Source: Parachlamydiales bacterium
GTDB lineage: Bacteria; Chlamydiota; Chlamydiia; Chlamydiales; JAEYWL01
Reading direction: 5' to 3'
Length of the DNA stretch: 45,984 nucleotides
NCBI GenBank assembly: GCA_020054065.1
Contig: JAGVLX010000006.1
Location: forward strand, 1-45,984
Part shown: one piece after another, positions 8,225 to 15,314 of the stretch
Layout of the letters: each line of letters begins with the position of its first letter
How positions within the stretch are numbered: the stretch's first letter is position 1
Translations under genes and position numbers: made by a program
Notes under the pieces: model-generated
What the model was told of the DNA's origin: nothing
The model's input: the letters and a program-made list of their open reading frames with translations, nothing else
Database searches by the model: none

Positions 8225-9012
8225 TACTTATCTTTGATCAGGGTTAAGAAACTCTTGATATGCGCTTTCCCAGGATTGGCGACATAGTGGATCACGACCG
8301 CGTTGGGATTGATGCCATCAACCATCCGCCAATTATAAATCGCTGGCATATCCACGATCGTCCAATGCCGCGTGAGGATCAGGTTCCATAATAAATGCTG
8401 GTCGCCCATCGTGGCATGCTCTTTGGCTGCGACCTCTTTGACCCATTCCTTCAAATAAACGTTTTGGTGGGCAAAAGGAATCACTCCCGCATTGTACACG
8501 GTTTGATCTTCTCGAATCATTCCCCGTGCGCGTAGAGCGCCGTGGGTTCTGGCAGGCTCCGGAGTCAACCCCAGTTTATCTCTATACGCATACGCGAAGA
8601 TCGGTTCTAGCGAGCTGCACACTTCGCAATCCAGGTCGGTCCAGATGGTCTTTTCAAAGGGAGAATGGAGCATCGCAAACGGTTTTTTTAACCACGCCCG
8701 GCGTGCGGGCCAAAGATATTCTGGCAAATGGATCGACTCCCACAGCTCGACGAGCTTAGGGTCGATGTGTTCCCGCGGGGTCGGATTCCAAGAAGTAAAC
8801 GCAAATGGGACAACTTCCCCCCGCTGCTTGCACCATTCGATTTTGGCGGGGCTCATTCCAAAGTCCACAAATACAACGGGATAGGTATTATACTTCGCAT
8901 AATGATGCCACCAGAATGGCAGCATCCATTCGGAGCCGCTATCGCTGGCGACCAGGACTCCCTGGGGGCGGTCGGGCGGGTGGATCCATTCGATCGGTTC
9001 TTTAAGCTCCAT
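8224..9012 (-). CDS. GT-A-like glycosyltransferase, paralogue 2
   Basis: The 262-aa tandem paralogue of the downstream gene, with the same VLVASDSGSEWMLPFWW opening and the DxD-type WTDLDCEV motif. I place the start at the ATG at 9012 (MELKEPIEWIHPP) because it is preceded by AAGGGAT, gives the same length as the paralogue, and avoids overlap with the divergent small gene. A longer frame to 9096 would add 28 residues. The two copies differ enough (for example MGDQHLLWNLI versus IGDQDLLWDLV) to suggest distinct acceptors or donors. Genes on either side on the opposite strand are members of the four-paralogue helical family. Confidence 0.75.
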   Translation of the reverse strand: MELKEPIEWIHPPDRPQGVLVASDSGSEWMLPFWWHHYAKYNTYPVVFVDFGMSPAKIEWCKQRGEVVPFAFTSWNPTPREHIDPKLVELWESIHLPEYLWPARRAWLKKPFAMLHSPFEKTIWTDLDCEVCSSLEPIFAYAYRDKLGLTPEPARTHGALRARGMIREDQTVYNAGVIPFAHQNVYLKEWVKEVAAKEHATMGDQHLLWNLILTRHWTIVDMPAIYNWRMVDGINPNAVVIHYVANPGKAHIKSFLTLIKDK

Positions 9013-9109
9013 ATCCCTTGTTTTAAATTTTTTACGTTCTTCCCGCAATAGAAAATGCCGTTGGCACGCGATTAGCTCTATCTTTTGCCAAATCATGCGG
9101 AGGTTGCCG

Positions 9110-9325
9110 ATGACTAAGACTCAAATCTTAAAGAAAATTGCTGAACTCGAGTCGATCAATGACCAGCTCTCCTCGGAGATACAGGAGATCGATATTTTAT
9201 TGCGGAGCAGCGGATTCCCGAACGGGCTGGCTTCCTTGAAGGCCGTTGCGCAAGAAATGCTGCAAATGATGCACGAAGAGCAAGAGAACATGCGGTTTCA
9301 TGATGACGATGAACAGGCCTCATAA
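9110..9325 (+). CDS. Small helical protein, paralogue B
   Basis: A 71-aa member of the family described at 7254. The start at 9110 follows GGAGG with a 6-base spacer; an in-frame ATG at 9095 lacks such a site. It keeps LES.NDQL...I..ID.LLR..GF.NGL.SLKA and has an acidic C-terminus (DDDEQ). It is closest to paralogue A (MTKTQILKKIAELESI versus MTKAQLLKKIARLESI), so the pair probably arose by duplication around the glycosyltransferase genes. Confidence 0.8.
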   Translation: MTKTQILKKIAELESINDQLSSEIQEIDILLRSSGFPNGLASLKAVAQEMLQMMHEEQENMRFHDDDEQAS

Positions 9326-9438
9326 TAGTGCTAGGACATGATTTTAAGGGTTAACATAAAATTGATGCGGGATTTAAAAATTCTTAATAATTTTCAGGTT
9401 AAATGGAGGACGTAAAAGCAATCAGAGGTAGGAATCAG

Positions 9439-9618
9439 ATGCGCAATAAACATAAAAAAACACTCCAAAAAGAATTAGCTAGATTAGAGTCGGCCCAAGA
9501 CCATATTGAAACGGAATTTACCCAGCTAGACGATCTCCTAAAGCTTGTGGGATTCGAATATGGATTGGCCAGTTTAAAAGCAGTTTGTATGAAGATGCAA
9601 ACCGAAGCTGAACAATAA
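9439..9618 (+). CDS. Small helical protein, paralogue C
   Basis: A 59-aa family member, the shortest. The start at 9439 follows AGGTAGGA; an upstream in-frame ATG at 9403 would add 12 residues unlike the family. The core is LARLESAQDHI...F..LD.LLKLVGFEYGLASLKAV, followed by a very short tail. It lies 113 bases after paralogue B and is followed by a strong terminator. Confidence 0.8.
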   Translation: MRNKHKKTLQKELARLESAQDHIETEFTQLDDLLKLVGFEYGLASLKAVCMKMQTEAEQ

Positions 9619-9696
9619 TAATACTAATACCTAATAATTAATGATTTATAACTAAAATCATAAGTTTTCTCCTAAAATAACTATCGTTATAGTTGA

Positions 9697-9736
9697 CCGA
9701 ACTTTGGTGCCCTACCTCACTAAAGTTCGGTTTTTT
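9697..9736 (+). terminator. Rho-independent terminator
   Basis: CCGAACTTT (9697-9705) and AAAGTTCGG (9722-9730) form a perfect 9-bp stem with a 16-base loop, followed directly by six T (9731-9736). It would end the transcript of paralogue C. It also shows that frames opening at 9704 are not real starts for the next gene. Confidence 0.9.
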
Positions 9737-9787
9737 CTTTGGCATGCCTTTTGCTCCTTTTGGACCCATCTGAGCCAGGGGGTATCT

Positions 9788-9994
9788 ATGAAAACCAAGA
9801 AGGCAGACCTGTTTAGAAAGATGGCTATGCTAGAATCGGTGAATGACCAGTTAGCCTCTGAATTAAGCTATGTGGACCAGTTAATGCGGCTGGTGGGATT
9901 TACCGGTGGAATTGAAACGCTCAAAGCGACGGCCAAAGAATTAATTGATATGGATTTGAGACAAGAAAAGGATGAGGAACAAAACGAATTTTAG
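9788..9994 (+). CDS. Small helical protein, paralogue D
   Basis: A 68-aa member of the same family; start at 9788 after AGGGGG. It keeps LESVNDQL...LSYVDQLMRLVGFTGGIETLKATA and a charged tail (RQEKDEEQ). It differs most from paralogues A and B around the GF..G turn. Because a terminator separates it from paralogue C, it probably has its own promoter between 9737 and 9775 or depends on read-through. The next gene begins only 14 bases downstream, so D is linked to that cysteine-containing protein. Confidence 0.8.
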   Translation: MKTKKADLFRKMAMLESVNDQLASELSYVDQLMRLVGFTGGIETLKATAKELIDMDLRQEKDEEQNEF

Positions 9995-10008
9995 CTATAG
10001 TTGTCAGC

Positions 10009-10818
10009 ATGAGTAAGCTGAAACTATGGAATCAACATGCGAATTGGGAAGCGGCCGAGCAAGCATGGGATGCGCAAGCACAAAGCGCGGCGGAACGTCA
10101 GCCGAATAAGGGATTGAAAGTCTTGCCTAACATGCCGGGAATGACAGAAGAGACGGCCCGGTTTTTCAAGTGGAAAGCGTTCAAGTGGATCATCGCAAAG
10201 GATCATGGTTTTAAAGTCTTGAAGAAAGCGATGCGTCATCCGTTTAGGTATGGATGGAATTATTTTAAGTCGTTATTCCGGCAGAAGTCTTATCTTCGGG
10301 ATGGCGATTTTTTTCTGTATGGGATCTCCAGCGTGGAAGAGTTTCATGCATTAATGGCAGATCCTTCCCATGTGTTTGTCGTGGGATTTTCTTATTGCCA
10401 TAAGCCTTTTGAATGCCCTTCGGGGCGGTTTACGGATCAGTGTGTGCATGATGCCGCGAATCCGGTGTGCCAGCAATGTTTTATTGGAAAGGCTGTGCAT
10501 GCGCTGCCGGAGCGGGTGATTCCGGTGTTTATTCCGACCGTGCATTATATCGGGAATAAGATCTTTGAATTGATGGAAGCGAATCCTGGGCGTGAGGTGA
10601 TTTTCATCATTACCGCGTGCGAGATGACGCTGGAGATGTTTGGAGATTGGGGTAATATGGTCGGGATCAAGGGGATTGGCGTGCGGCTGGCTGGTCGTAT
10701 TTGCAATACCATGAAGGCCTTTGAATTATCTGAAGAGGGGATCAAGCCCGGTTTGACCGTCGTGACTGACGAGACTCAGCGACGCATTTTAGACCTCATT
10801 AAACTGAGTTGGGAATAA
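10009..10818 (+). CDS. Unknown protein with a cysteine/histidine cluster
   Basis: A 269-aa protein that I do not recognise. The central region (about residues 125-160) holds CHKPFEC, an isolated C near TDQC and then C..C (VCQQC), five cysteines and two histidines in about 36 residues, which would suit a Zn or Fe-S site. It is flanked by Rossmann-like alternation (HVFVVGFSY; EVIFIITACEM). There is no signal peptide. The gene follows paralogue D by 14 bases and probably shares its transcript. It converges on the outer-membrane barrel gene. A radical or redox role is possible but not supported by any motif I can name. Confidence 0.75.
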   Translation: MSKLKLWNQHANWEAAEQAWDAQAQSAAERQPNKGLKVLPNMPGMTEETARFFKWKAFKWIIAKDHGFKVLKKAMRHPFRYGWNYFKSLFRQKSYLRDGDFFLYGISSVEEFHALMADPSHVFVVGFSYCHKPFECPSGRFTDQCVHDAANPVCQQCFIGKAVHALPERVIPVFIPTVHYIGNKIFELMEANPGREVIFIITACEMTLEMFGDWGNMVGIKGIGVRLAGRICNTMKAFELSEEGIKPGLTVVTDETQRRILDLIKLSWE

Positions 10819-10825
10819 GCCCAGG

Positions 10826-10884
10826 GCAATATTTTTTGGCGTGTAGGTCCTGTGTGTCTTGTATGTCGTGTTTGTCCTGGTCTA
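10826..10884. repeat. Single arm of GTCCTGTGTGTCTTGTATGTC-like repeat
   Basis: The short convergent gap consists of 9-nt-period words (AGGTCCTGT, GTGTCTTGT, ATGTCGTGT, TTGTCCTGG). The same family occurs at 18670-18740 and 41434-41475. Only one arm is seen here. Confidence 0.55.
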
Positions 10885-11529
10885 TTAGAAAGAATACCCT
10901 AGACCTCCGCCAAAGGTAAAGCCTCCAACTTGAATATTTCTTGTATAAACGTTGGATTCGTTCTCATGAAAATGCACTTTAGCATAAGAATATTCGCCGA
11001 AAATATCGATGACCAAGCGATCGCTTAGGCGGTAATTAAAGCCCGTATTTACAAAAAAACCAAGACCGTTTTTTGATCTATTTTTATAGACATAGGAAGA
11101 GAAGTTATGTTGGTGCAGATAGAAATAGCGCGGTCCAACAGCGAAATAATAGTCCACATTCGCATTAATTGCGTATATAGGCTTAAGGCCAATATTAATA
11201 GGAACCGACCATAACGATGTTTTTTGATCTCCATTTATGGATTTGCCTGATGCGTAAATATATTCTACAGCGCCATATCCATTGAGGGTCCATCTACGAG
11301 TCAGATTCCACACAGGATAAGAAGTACATAGTTGTAAATCCAAGCCACCCGGATCATAGATCTTGCGCATTTTAGAGTCTGAGAAAAAGAAATAACCCAC
11401 TTTGACTTCAAACATGGGCTGAGAATAACAGCATGGCTGGGTTGCTAATAACGTGGATGAGATAGTTAGCAAAGACCAAACAAACATTTTGAACTTAAGG
11501 AGCGAGTTTATCATTTTGTGTTCTTTCAT
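10885..11529 (-). CDS. Outer-membrane beta-barrel protein
   Basis: A 214-aa predicted outer-membrane protein. A basic N-terminus and hydrophobic segment (MFVWSLLTISSTLLAT) form a signal peptide. The mature part has about eight alternating amphipathic beta-strands rich in Tyr, Phe and Gly (FEVKVGYFFF, TLNGYGAVEYIY, FFVNTGFNYRL, LVIDIFGEYSY, GFTFGGGLGYSF) and ends in the C-terminal aromatic F typical for BAM-assembled barrels. It resembles the small OmpA/OmpX-like eight-stranded class. Its ATG lies immediately next to the stop of the large glycine-rich surface protein, so the two are one operon and may act together at the cell surface. M1 or M6 could be the start. Confidence 0.8.
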   Translation of the reverse strand: MKEHKMINSLLKFKMFVWSLLTISSTLLATQPCCYSQPMFEVKVGYFFFSDSKMRKIYDPGGLDLQLCTSYPVWNLTRRWTLNGYGAVEYIYASGKSINGDQKTSLWSVPINIGLKPIYAINANVDYYFAVGPRYFYLHQHNFSSYVYKNRSKNGLGFFVNTGFNYRLSDRLVIDIFGEYSYAKVHFHENESNVYTRNIQVGGFTFGGGLGYSF

Positions 11530-14040
11530 TTAAGGTGTGATCACGATAGTGGCCGGGGAGCTTTCGTTGCCTGCTGAGTTAAATGCGGTAATGGCATAGC
11601 TGTAGGAAACCCCCATTTTTCTATTGTGATCTTGATAAGTATAAGTGGAAGCATTTACCTGTGCGATTCTATTTCCATCGCGATAAATGAAATAACCGGT
11701 CACTCCTGATGATGGGCTAGGTGTCCATATCAGTTGGTTATAGAGTTCATATTCTAATCCAAAGTCATTTTTCTTTTGCTTACCCTGAAGATTGGAGGGG
11801 GGTTGCAAAAAACCTAAAAAGTTAAATTGCACAAACGTAGGATTTCCGATGGGGAGATAAGAGAGCGAATAATTTGGAGTGGTTCCTGTAAAGGTGACTG
11901 AATTAAATGTGCCTGTAATGGCAGACGAAGTGAGAACGATGTACGTTCCAGGCTGTGCATTGGGATCAAGGCTGATTTCCAAATTACCGGCTAACGATGT
12001 GGGTCCAGTCACAGTAACAGTGGAAGATGTACTGTTGGAATCGATGTCGATATGGACAAGGCTTCCGGGGGTATTGTTAACTGGATTTGCTGAACTTAGG
12101 GACAAACTGCCAAGCGTGAGCGTTCCACCGGGGTCTGGAGAGATCGTTCCGGAATTAACCGAGACATCACCGGTCAAGGTCCCAATCCCGCTGAGCGTAC
12201 CTCTTTGCGGACTAAATCCACTGTTTCTGCAGACGAAAATAGGTGCCCCATCGATCAGTCCATTCACTTTAAAATTCGCATTGTTGATCATGATGCTCCC
12301 TTGATACTCGGTGGTTCCGTTGTAAACAACAGTTCCATTTCCTCTGACAAAGACAGTGGTTCCGCCTGCGCCGAAAGAGGTATCATCCGTAAACGCGACT
12401 TGATCGCCGAGTGTCAAAAGATCACCAGCATTTTGCGCCATGAGGGTGAGTGATGAACCTGTACGCAAGAAAATACTATTTCCCAATGCGGATCCATCTG
12501 CGCCATCTGTTCCATCTGGGCCCCCAGCTCCACGAGTGCCAGCTTGTGTCGTATTGTTTGATGTGTTGAAGGTTGTTGGAGTCCCCGAGAGGGATTGTAG
12601 GGTGAAATTCAAATTGCTATCCACAAAGATTGCGGCTCCAAGACCACTTCCACCACCGCCTCCGCCGCCACCGGAACTTGATCCAACGGTATTGGCGCCA
12701 CTCCCGCCCGATCCTCCACCAAGATTTCCAGTATCCAATCCGCCCAAGGCATTCGATCCATTAGAAGGTCCGCCGCCACCACCACCGCCTCCGCCAAGAG
12801 AATCACCCCCTTGCGCAAGCGTCGTACCCGATTGGTTGACTCCGCCGCCGCCGCCTCCACCGCCAAGTCCGCCCGATCCACCTTTTACCGTGTAAGCCGT
12901 ATCAGATGCGCCCGTGCCAGCCCCACCGCCGCCACCGCCACCATAGCCACCACTCCCGGCTTGTCCGTCCACTCCATTTGTAGAAGATGTGACGACGATA
13001 CCGCCTCCGCCGGCTCCTCCACCATCTCCGCCATTGCCCCCGGAAGGAACGGCACTCCCTCCTGGCGCGAGGGCACCTTGCGGCGGTAATCCATCGCCTC
13101 CCCAGCTTCCCCCGCCGCCGCCTCCAGAGGCGAGTCCTCCCGTAGCGCTTCCTCCGCCGCCGCCGCCCGCGTTGGTTCCTCCGGTATTTCCTCCAGCGCC
13201 GGAACCAGCGGTAATCGCTAGTCCATAACCATTCCCATCTTGTCCAAAGTCCTGATCTGAGCCCCCATTTCCCAGATTCGTGGGTGTGCCGATGCTGGCG
13301 CGGGATCCCAGACCTCCCCCTCCGCCTCCACCCCCGCCTAAAAAGTCAGTCGAAAGCGTGACATCGCCACCATTTCCCCCAAAACCTCCGCCACCAGCGC
13401 CACCAGTACTTCCGGTGGTTGTAATGGAACCTCCATTTCCGCTAAAGCCTCCGCCACCGCCGGCGCCTTCATTGCCGGTTGAGGAGGAGCCTAAATAACT
13501 TCCTCCATTTCCTCCAACCGCCGAGCAGTTGTTAATTGACACATTCATCAGGGTGATGGAAGGATTCGAACCATTTAAAAAGAATTGAGGGGCATAGATA
13601 GCTCCTCCAGCCCCCATGCCGCCGCCGCCCGAAATTCCGTTTCCGCCATCCCCTCCTTTTGCGGTCAGGTTTTGAAAGATCATGTTTTGGATCGTCACAT
13701 TTCCCGTGGGAATGAAAAATCCGCTGTAAGCGCCGCTGTTACCGTCAATAGTGACCGTAGGAATAGAGCCTGGGTTGCCAATGGTGATATTCACAGGGTT
13801 TGAGGAATTATTAATAATGGGCAGAATTCCATTGAGCTGAATGGTCATGGGAAAAGCAAAAACAATCGCATAATCATCGGGTGTCGTGTTTAAATCTTGA
13901 TTCATTGAATTCAAGCAATATCTCAGATCGCCTACATCGCCAATGCCCCCGGGATTATTATCTGTACTTAAGGTTACATTGAGCGTTGTTAAAGCGAACA
14001 AAGAATGGGAAGTGAAGAGAAAGATAAAATATTTGAACAT
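11530..14040 (-). CDS. Glycine-rich beta-helix surface protein with FN3 domain
   Basis: An 836-aa secreted protein. Residues 1-17 form a signal peptide (MFKYFIFLF...LFA). Residues about 18-125 look like the start of a right-handed beta-helix (repeated VTIDGN, NVTIQNMIF, SITLMNVSINN), as in pectin-lyase-fold adhesins and chlamydial Pmp proteins; one GGAI tetrapeptide occurs. Residues about 128-470 are an extreme glycine-rich stretch of GGGG runs. Residues 475-735 return to beta-helix-type repeats (GTLTGDVSVNSGT). Residues about 745-836 form a fibronectin type III domain. There is no C-terminal autotransporter barrel, unlike Pmp proteins; a separate small barrel gene follows directly. It is probably exposed at the cell surface and may be an adhesin or matrix protein. 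The GGN-rich coding creates long proline-rich open frames on the other strand. Confidence 0.85.
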   Translation of the reverse strand: MFKYFIFLFTSHSLFALTTLNVTLSTDNNPGGIGDVGDLRYCLNSMNQDLNTTPDDYAIVFAFPMTIQLNGILPIINNSSNPVNITIGNPGSIPTVTIDGNSGAYSGFFIPTGNVTIQNMIFQNLTAKGGDGGNGISGGGGMGAGGAIYAPQFFLNGSNPSITLMNVSINNCSAVGGNGGSYLGSSSTGNEGAGGGGGFSGNGGSITTTGSTGGAGGGGFGGNGGDVTLSTDFLGGGGGGGGGLGSRASIGTPTNLGNGGSDQDFGQDGNGYGLAITAGSGAGGNTGGTNAGGGGGGSATGGLASGGGGGGSWGGDGLPPQGALAPGGSAVPSGGNGGDGGGAGGGGIVVTSSTNGVDGQAGSGGYGGGGGGGAGTGASDTAYTVKGGSGGLGGGGGGGGVNQSGTTLAQGGDSLGGGGGGGGGPSNGSNALGGLDTGNLGGGSGGSGANTVGSSSGGGGGGGGSGLGAAIFVDSNLNFTLQSLSGTPTTFNTSNNTTQAGTRGAGGPDGTDGADGSALGNSIFLRTGSSLTLMAQNAGDLLTLGDQVAFTDDTSFGAGGTTVFVRGNGTVVYNGTTEYQGSIMINNANFKVNGLIDGAPIFVCRNSGFSPQRGTLSGIGTLTGDVSVNSGTISPDPGGTLTLGSLSLSSANPVNNTPGSLVHIDIDSNSTSSTVTVTGPTSLAGNLEISLDPNAQPGTYIVLTSSAITGTFNSVTFTGTTPNYSLSYLPIGNPTFVQFNFLGFLQPPSNLQGKQKKNDFGLEYELYNQLIWTPSPSSGVTGYFIYRDGNRIAQVNASTYTYQDHNRKMGVSYSYAITAFNSAGNESSPATIVITP

Positions 14041-14088
14041 ATGTCAAATTAAATTTTTTATTTATCGTATTATTTAAGAAAGAATTAT

Positions 14089-14946
14089 TCAATGTTTAAA
14101 ATCTGGAAGGGGAGAGAATTCGATTTTTTGAGGAGGATAGTGAGGCCTCATTGCAAATGCGACTGTTGCATATCTTGTTTTGCCGCTTGGTAAGACAATG
14201 TGAGGGGTTGGGTAGATGGAAAATTCGGTTAGGAGCCCTCCGGGAATGAGTAAGATCGAATTTGAAAACTCTCTTTGGGGCGGAGAAAAATCCTCGACGG
14301 TGAATGAGGATTTATAAGGAGAAAGAAGAAGCGATTGGTTGTCCGTGCTGTCGAGAAAAAGGGAAAACGCAGAGCCATCGTAATGCGGCCTTGTGTTGAC
14401 GTAGGAAGGAAGATATTTGACGACCTTAAAAAGGATGGGAGGACGGTTATAGGTTGAGGAGAAAATCGTGTCTAAACCTAGCTTAACTGCCGCATCGTTG
14501 AATAAATTTCCGTACGGTTTTTGGATCGCGAGACAAGCTTCCAAAAAACGGGTGATTTCGGGAACCTTATTGAATTCTGGATAGTGAGAGTTAATAAATT
14601 CATGGAAATGGGGCGAATAATAGAAGGAAACTTGCGATCTTCCTTCATTTTCTGACTCATCGTAGAAACCAAAAAAATCGGTGGAATAGTAATTTCTATC
14701 TTTTGAACGAATAAAACGTTCTTTTGCGCGGTATAATTTTTGGGCCCAAACGGGATTGGTTTGAAGGAATGCAATGAACTCATCGAAATAGGCGTAGAGA
14801 GAATCGAACGTTGCCGCGGTAGGGTTGCTATTGCAAATTTCTGCATAACCTGTGCGTTTGAATTGTTCGGCCAGCGGCGTGGCGCTAAGCAATTGAAAGG
14901 CAAATAAGAGGAACATCAATAGAAAAAATTTCTGTCGGACAGTCAT
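14089..14946 (-). CDS. Exported 2-oxoglutarate/Fe(II) oxygenase-like protein
   Basis: The protein has 285 aa from the ATG at 14946; an in-frame ATG at 14994 would add 16 residues before the signal peptide. The N-terminus (RQKFFLLMFLLFAFQLLSA) is a Sec signal peptide. The rest resembles the isopenicillin-N-synthase/2OG-oxygenase fold: H188 and D190 in RPHYDGSAF, a distal H249 in TPHIV and R258 nine residues later, the same HxD...H and H-to-R spacing logic as that family. The family's RxS is RYA here. Members normally act in the cytoplasm, so an export signal is unusual. It lies 48 bases upstream of the glycine-rich surface protein on the same strand and could modify it, for example by hydroxylation; that is inference. 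Confidence 0.65.
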   Translation of the reverse strand: MTVRQKFFLLMFLLFAFQLLSATPLAEQFKRTGYAEICNSNPTAATFDSLYAYFDEFIAFLQTNPVWAQKLYRAKERFIRSKDRNYYSTDFFGFYDESENEGRSQVSFYYSPHFHEFINSHYPEFNKVPEITRFLEACLAIQKPYGNLFNDAAVKLGLDTIFSSTYNRPPILFKVVKYLPSYVNTRPHYDGSAFSLFLDSTDNQSLLLSPYKSSFTVEDFSPPQREFSNSILLIPGGLLTEFSIYPTPHIVLPSGKTRYATVAFAMRPHYPPQKIEFSPLPDFKH

Positions 14947-15011
14947 GAATGCATCGTATAAGGCATTCTTTAAATTTGCTTCACTAAAAATCATCTTGGT
15001 AGCTTGTAGAA

Positions 15012-15233
15012 GTGCCGCTTCCGCGGCACGCTTGCATCATGTCTATCAACCCATAGCTGCGGCGCAAAATAGCGCCTTGCAATGGGCTATTGATAGAAAT
15101 GTCGCTCCGCGACAAAAACTATAGGATTTAAATTCACAAAAAAATGCAGAGTCTTAATCTAAATCTTAATCATTTGTTGTGTGGAACTTACAGGCCTCAG
15201 AATGATGAATCCAAAAAATATTGAGGACTGTAA
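15012..15233. repeat. Hairpin-rich gene-free region
   Basis: Bases 14995-15314 contain no gene that I can support. Four inverted repeats lie in a row: GTGCCGC/GCGGCAC with loop TTCC (15012-15029); a nested structure bounded by TCTATCAA/TTGATAGA with CCCAT/ATGGG and GGCGC/GCGCC inside (15042-15097); GTCGC/GCGAC with loop TCC (15101-15113); and an arm pair GAACTTACAG..CCTCA / TGAGG.CTGTAAGTTC (about 15182-15233). It is either a mobile palindromic element or a structured RNA region downstream of the heptosyltransferase gene. Confidence 0.7.
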
Positions 15234-15314
15234 GTTCGGCACAAAAAACTTTGCTTAGCATGATGCGTATGTGAGAGCGCCGCACTCCAAAGTGCGCTGC
15301 GCGCACGACTTCGC

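Noticed and set aside
9704..9787. Upstream start for paralogue D with a hydrophobic extension
   Set aside because: It begins inside a strong terminator stem and would add residues unlike the rest of the family. ATG 9788 has AGGGGG upstream.
12440..13500. Long proline-rich frames on the plus strand
   Set aside because: They are the antisense of the GGN-rich glycine codons of the surface protein. They have no ribosome-binding site and no domain.
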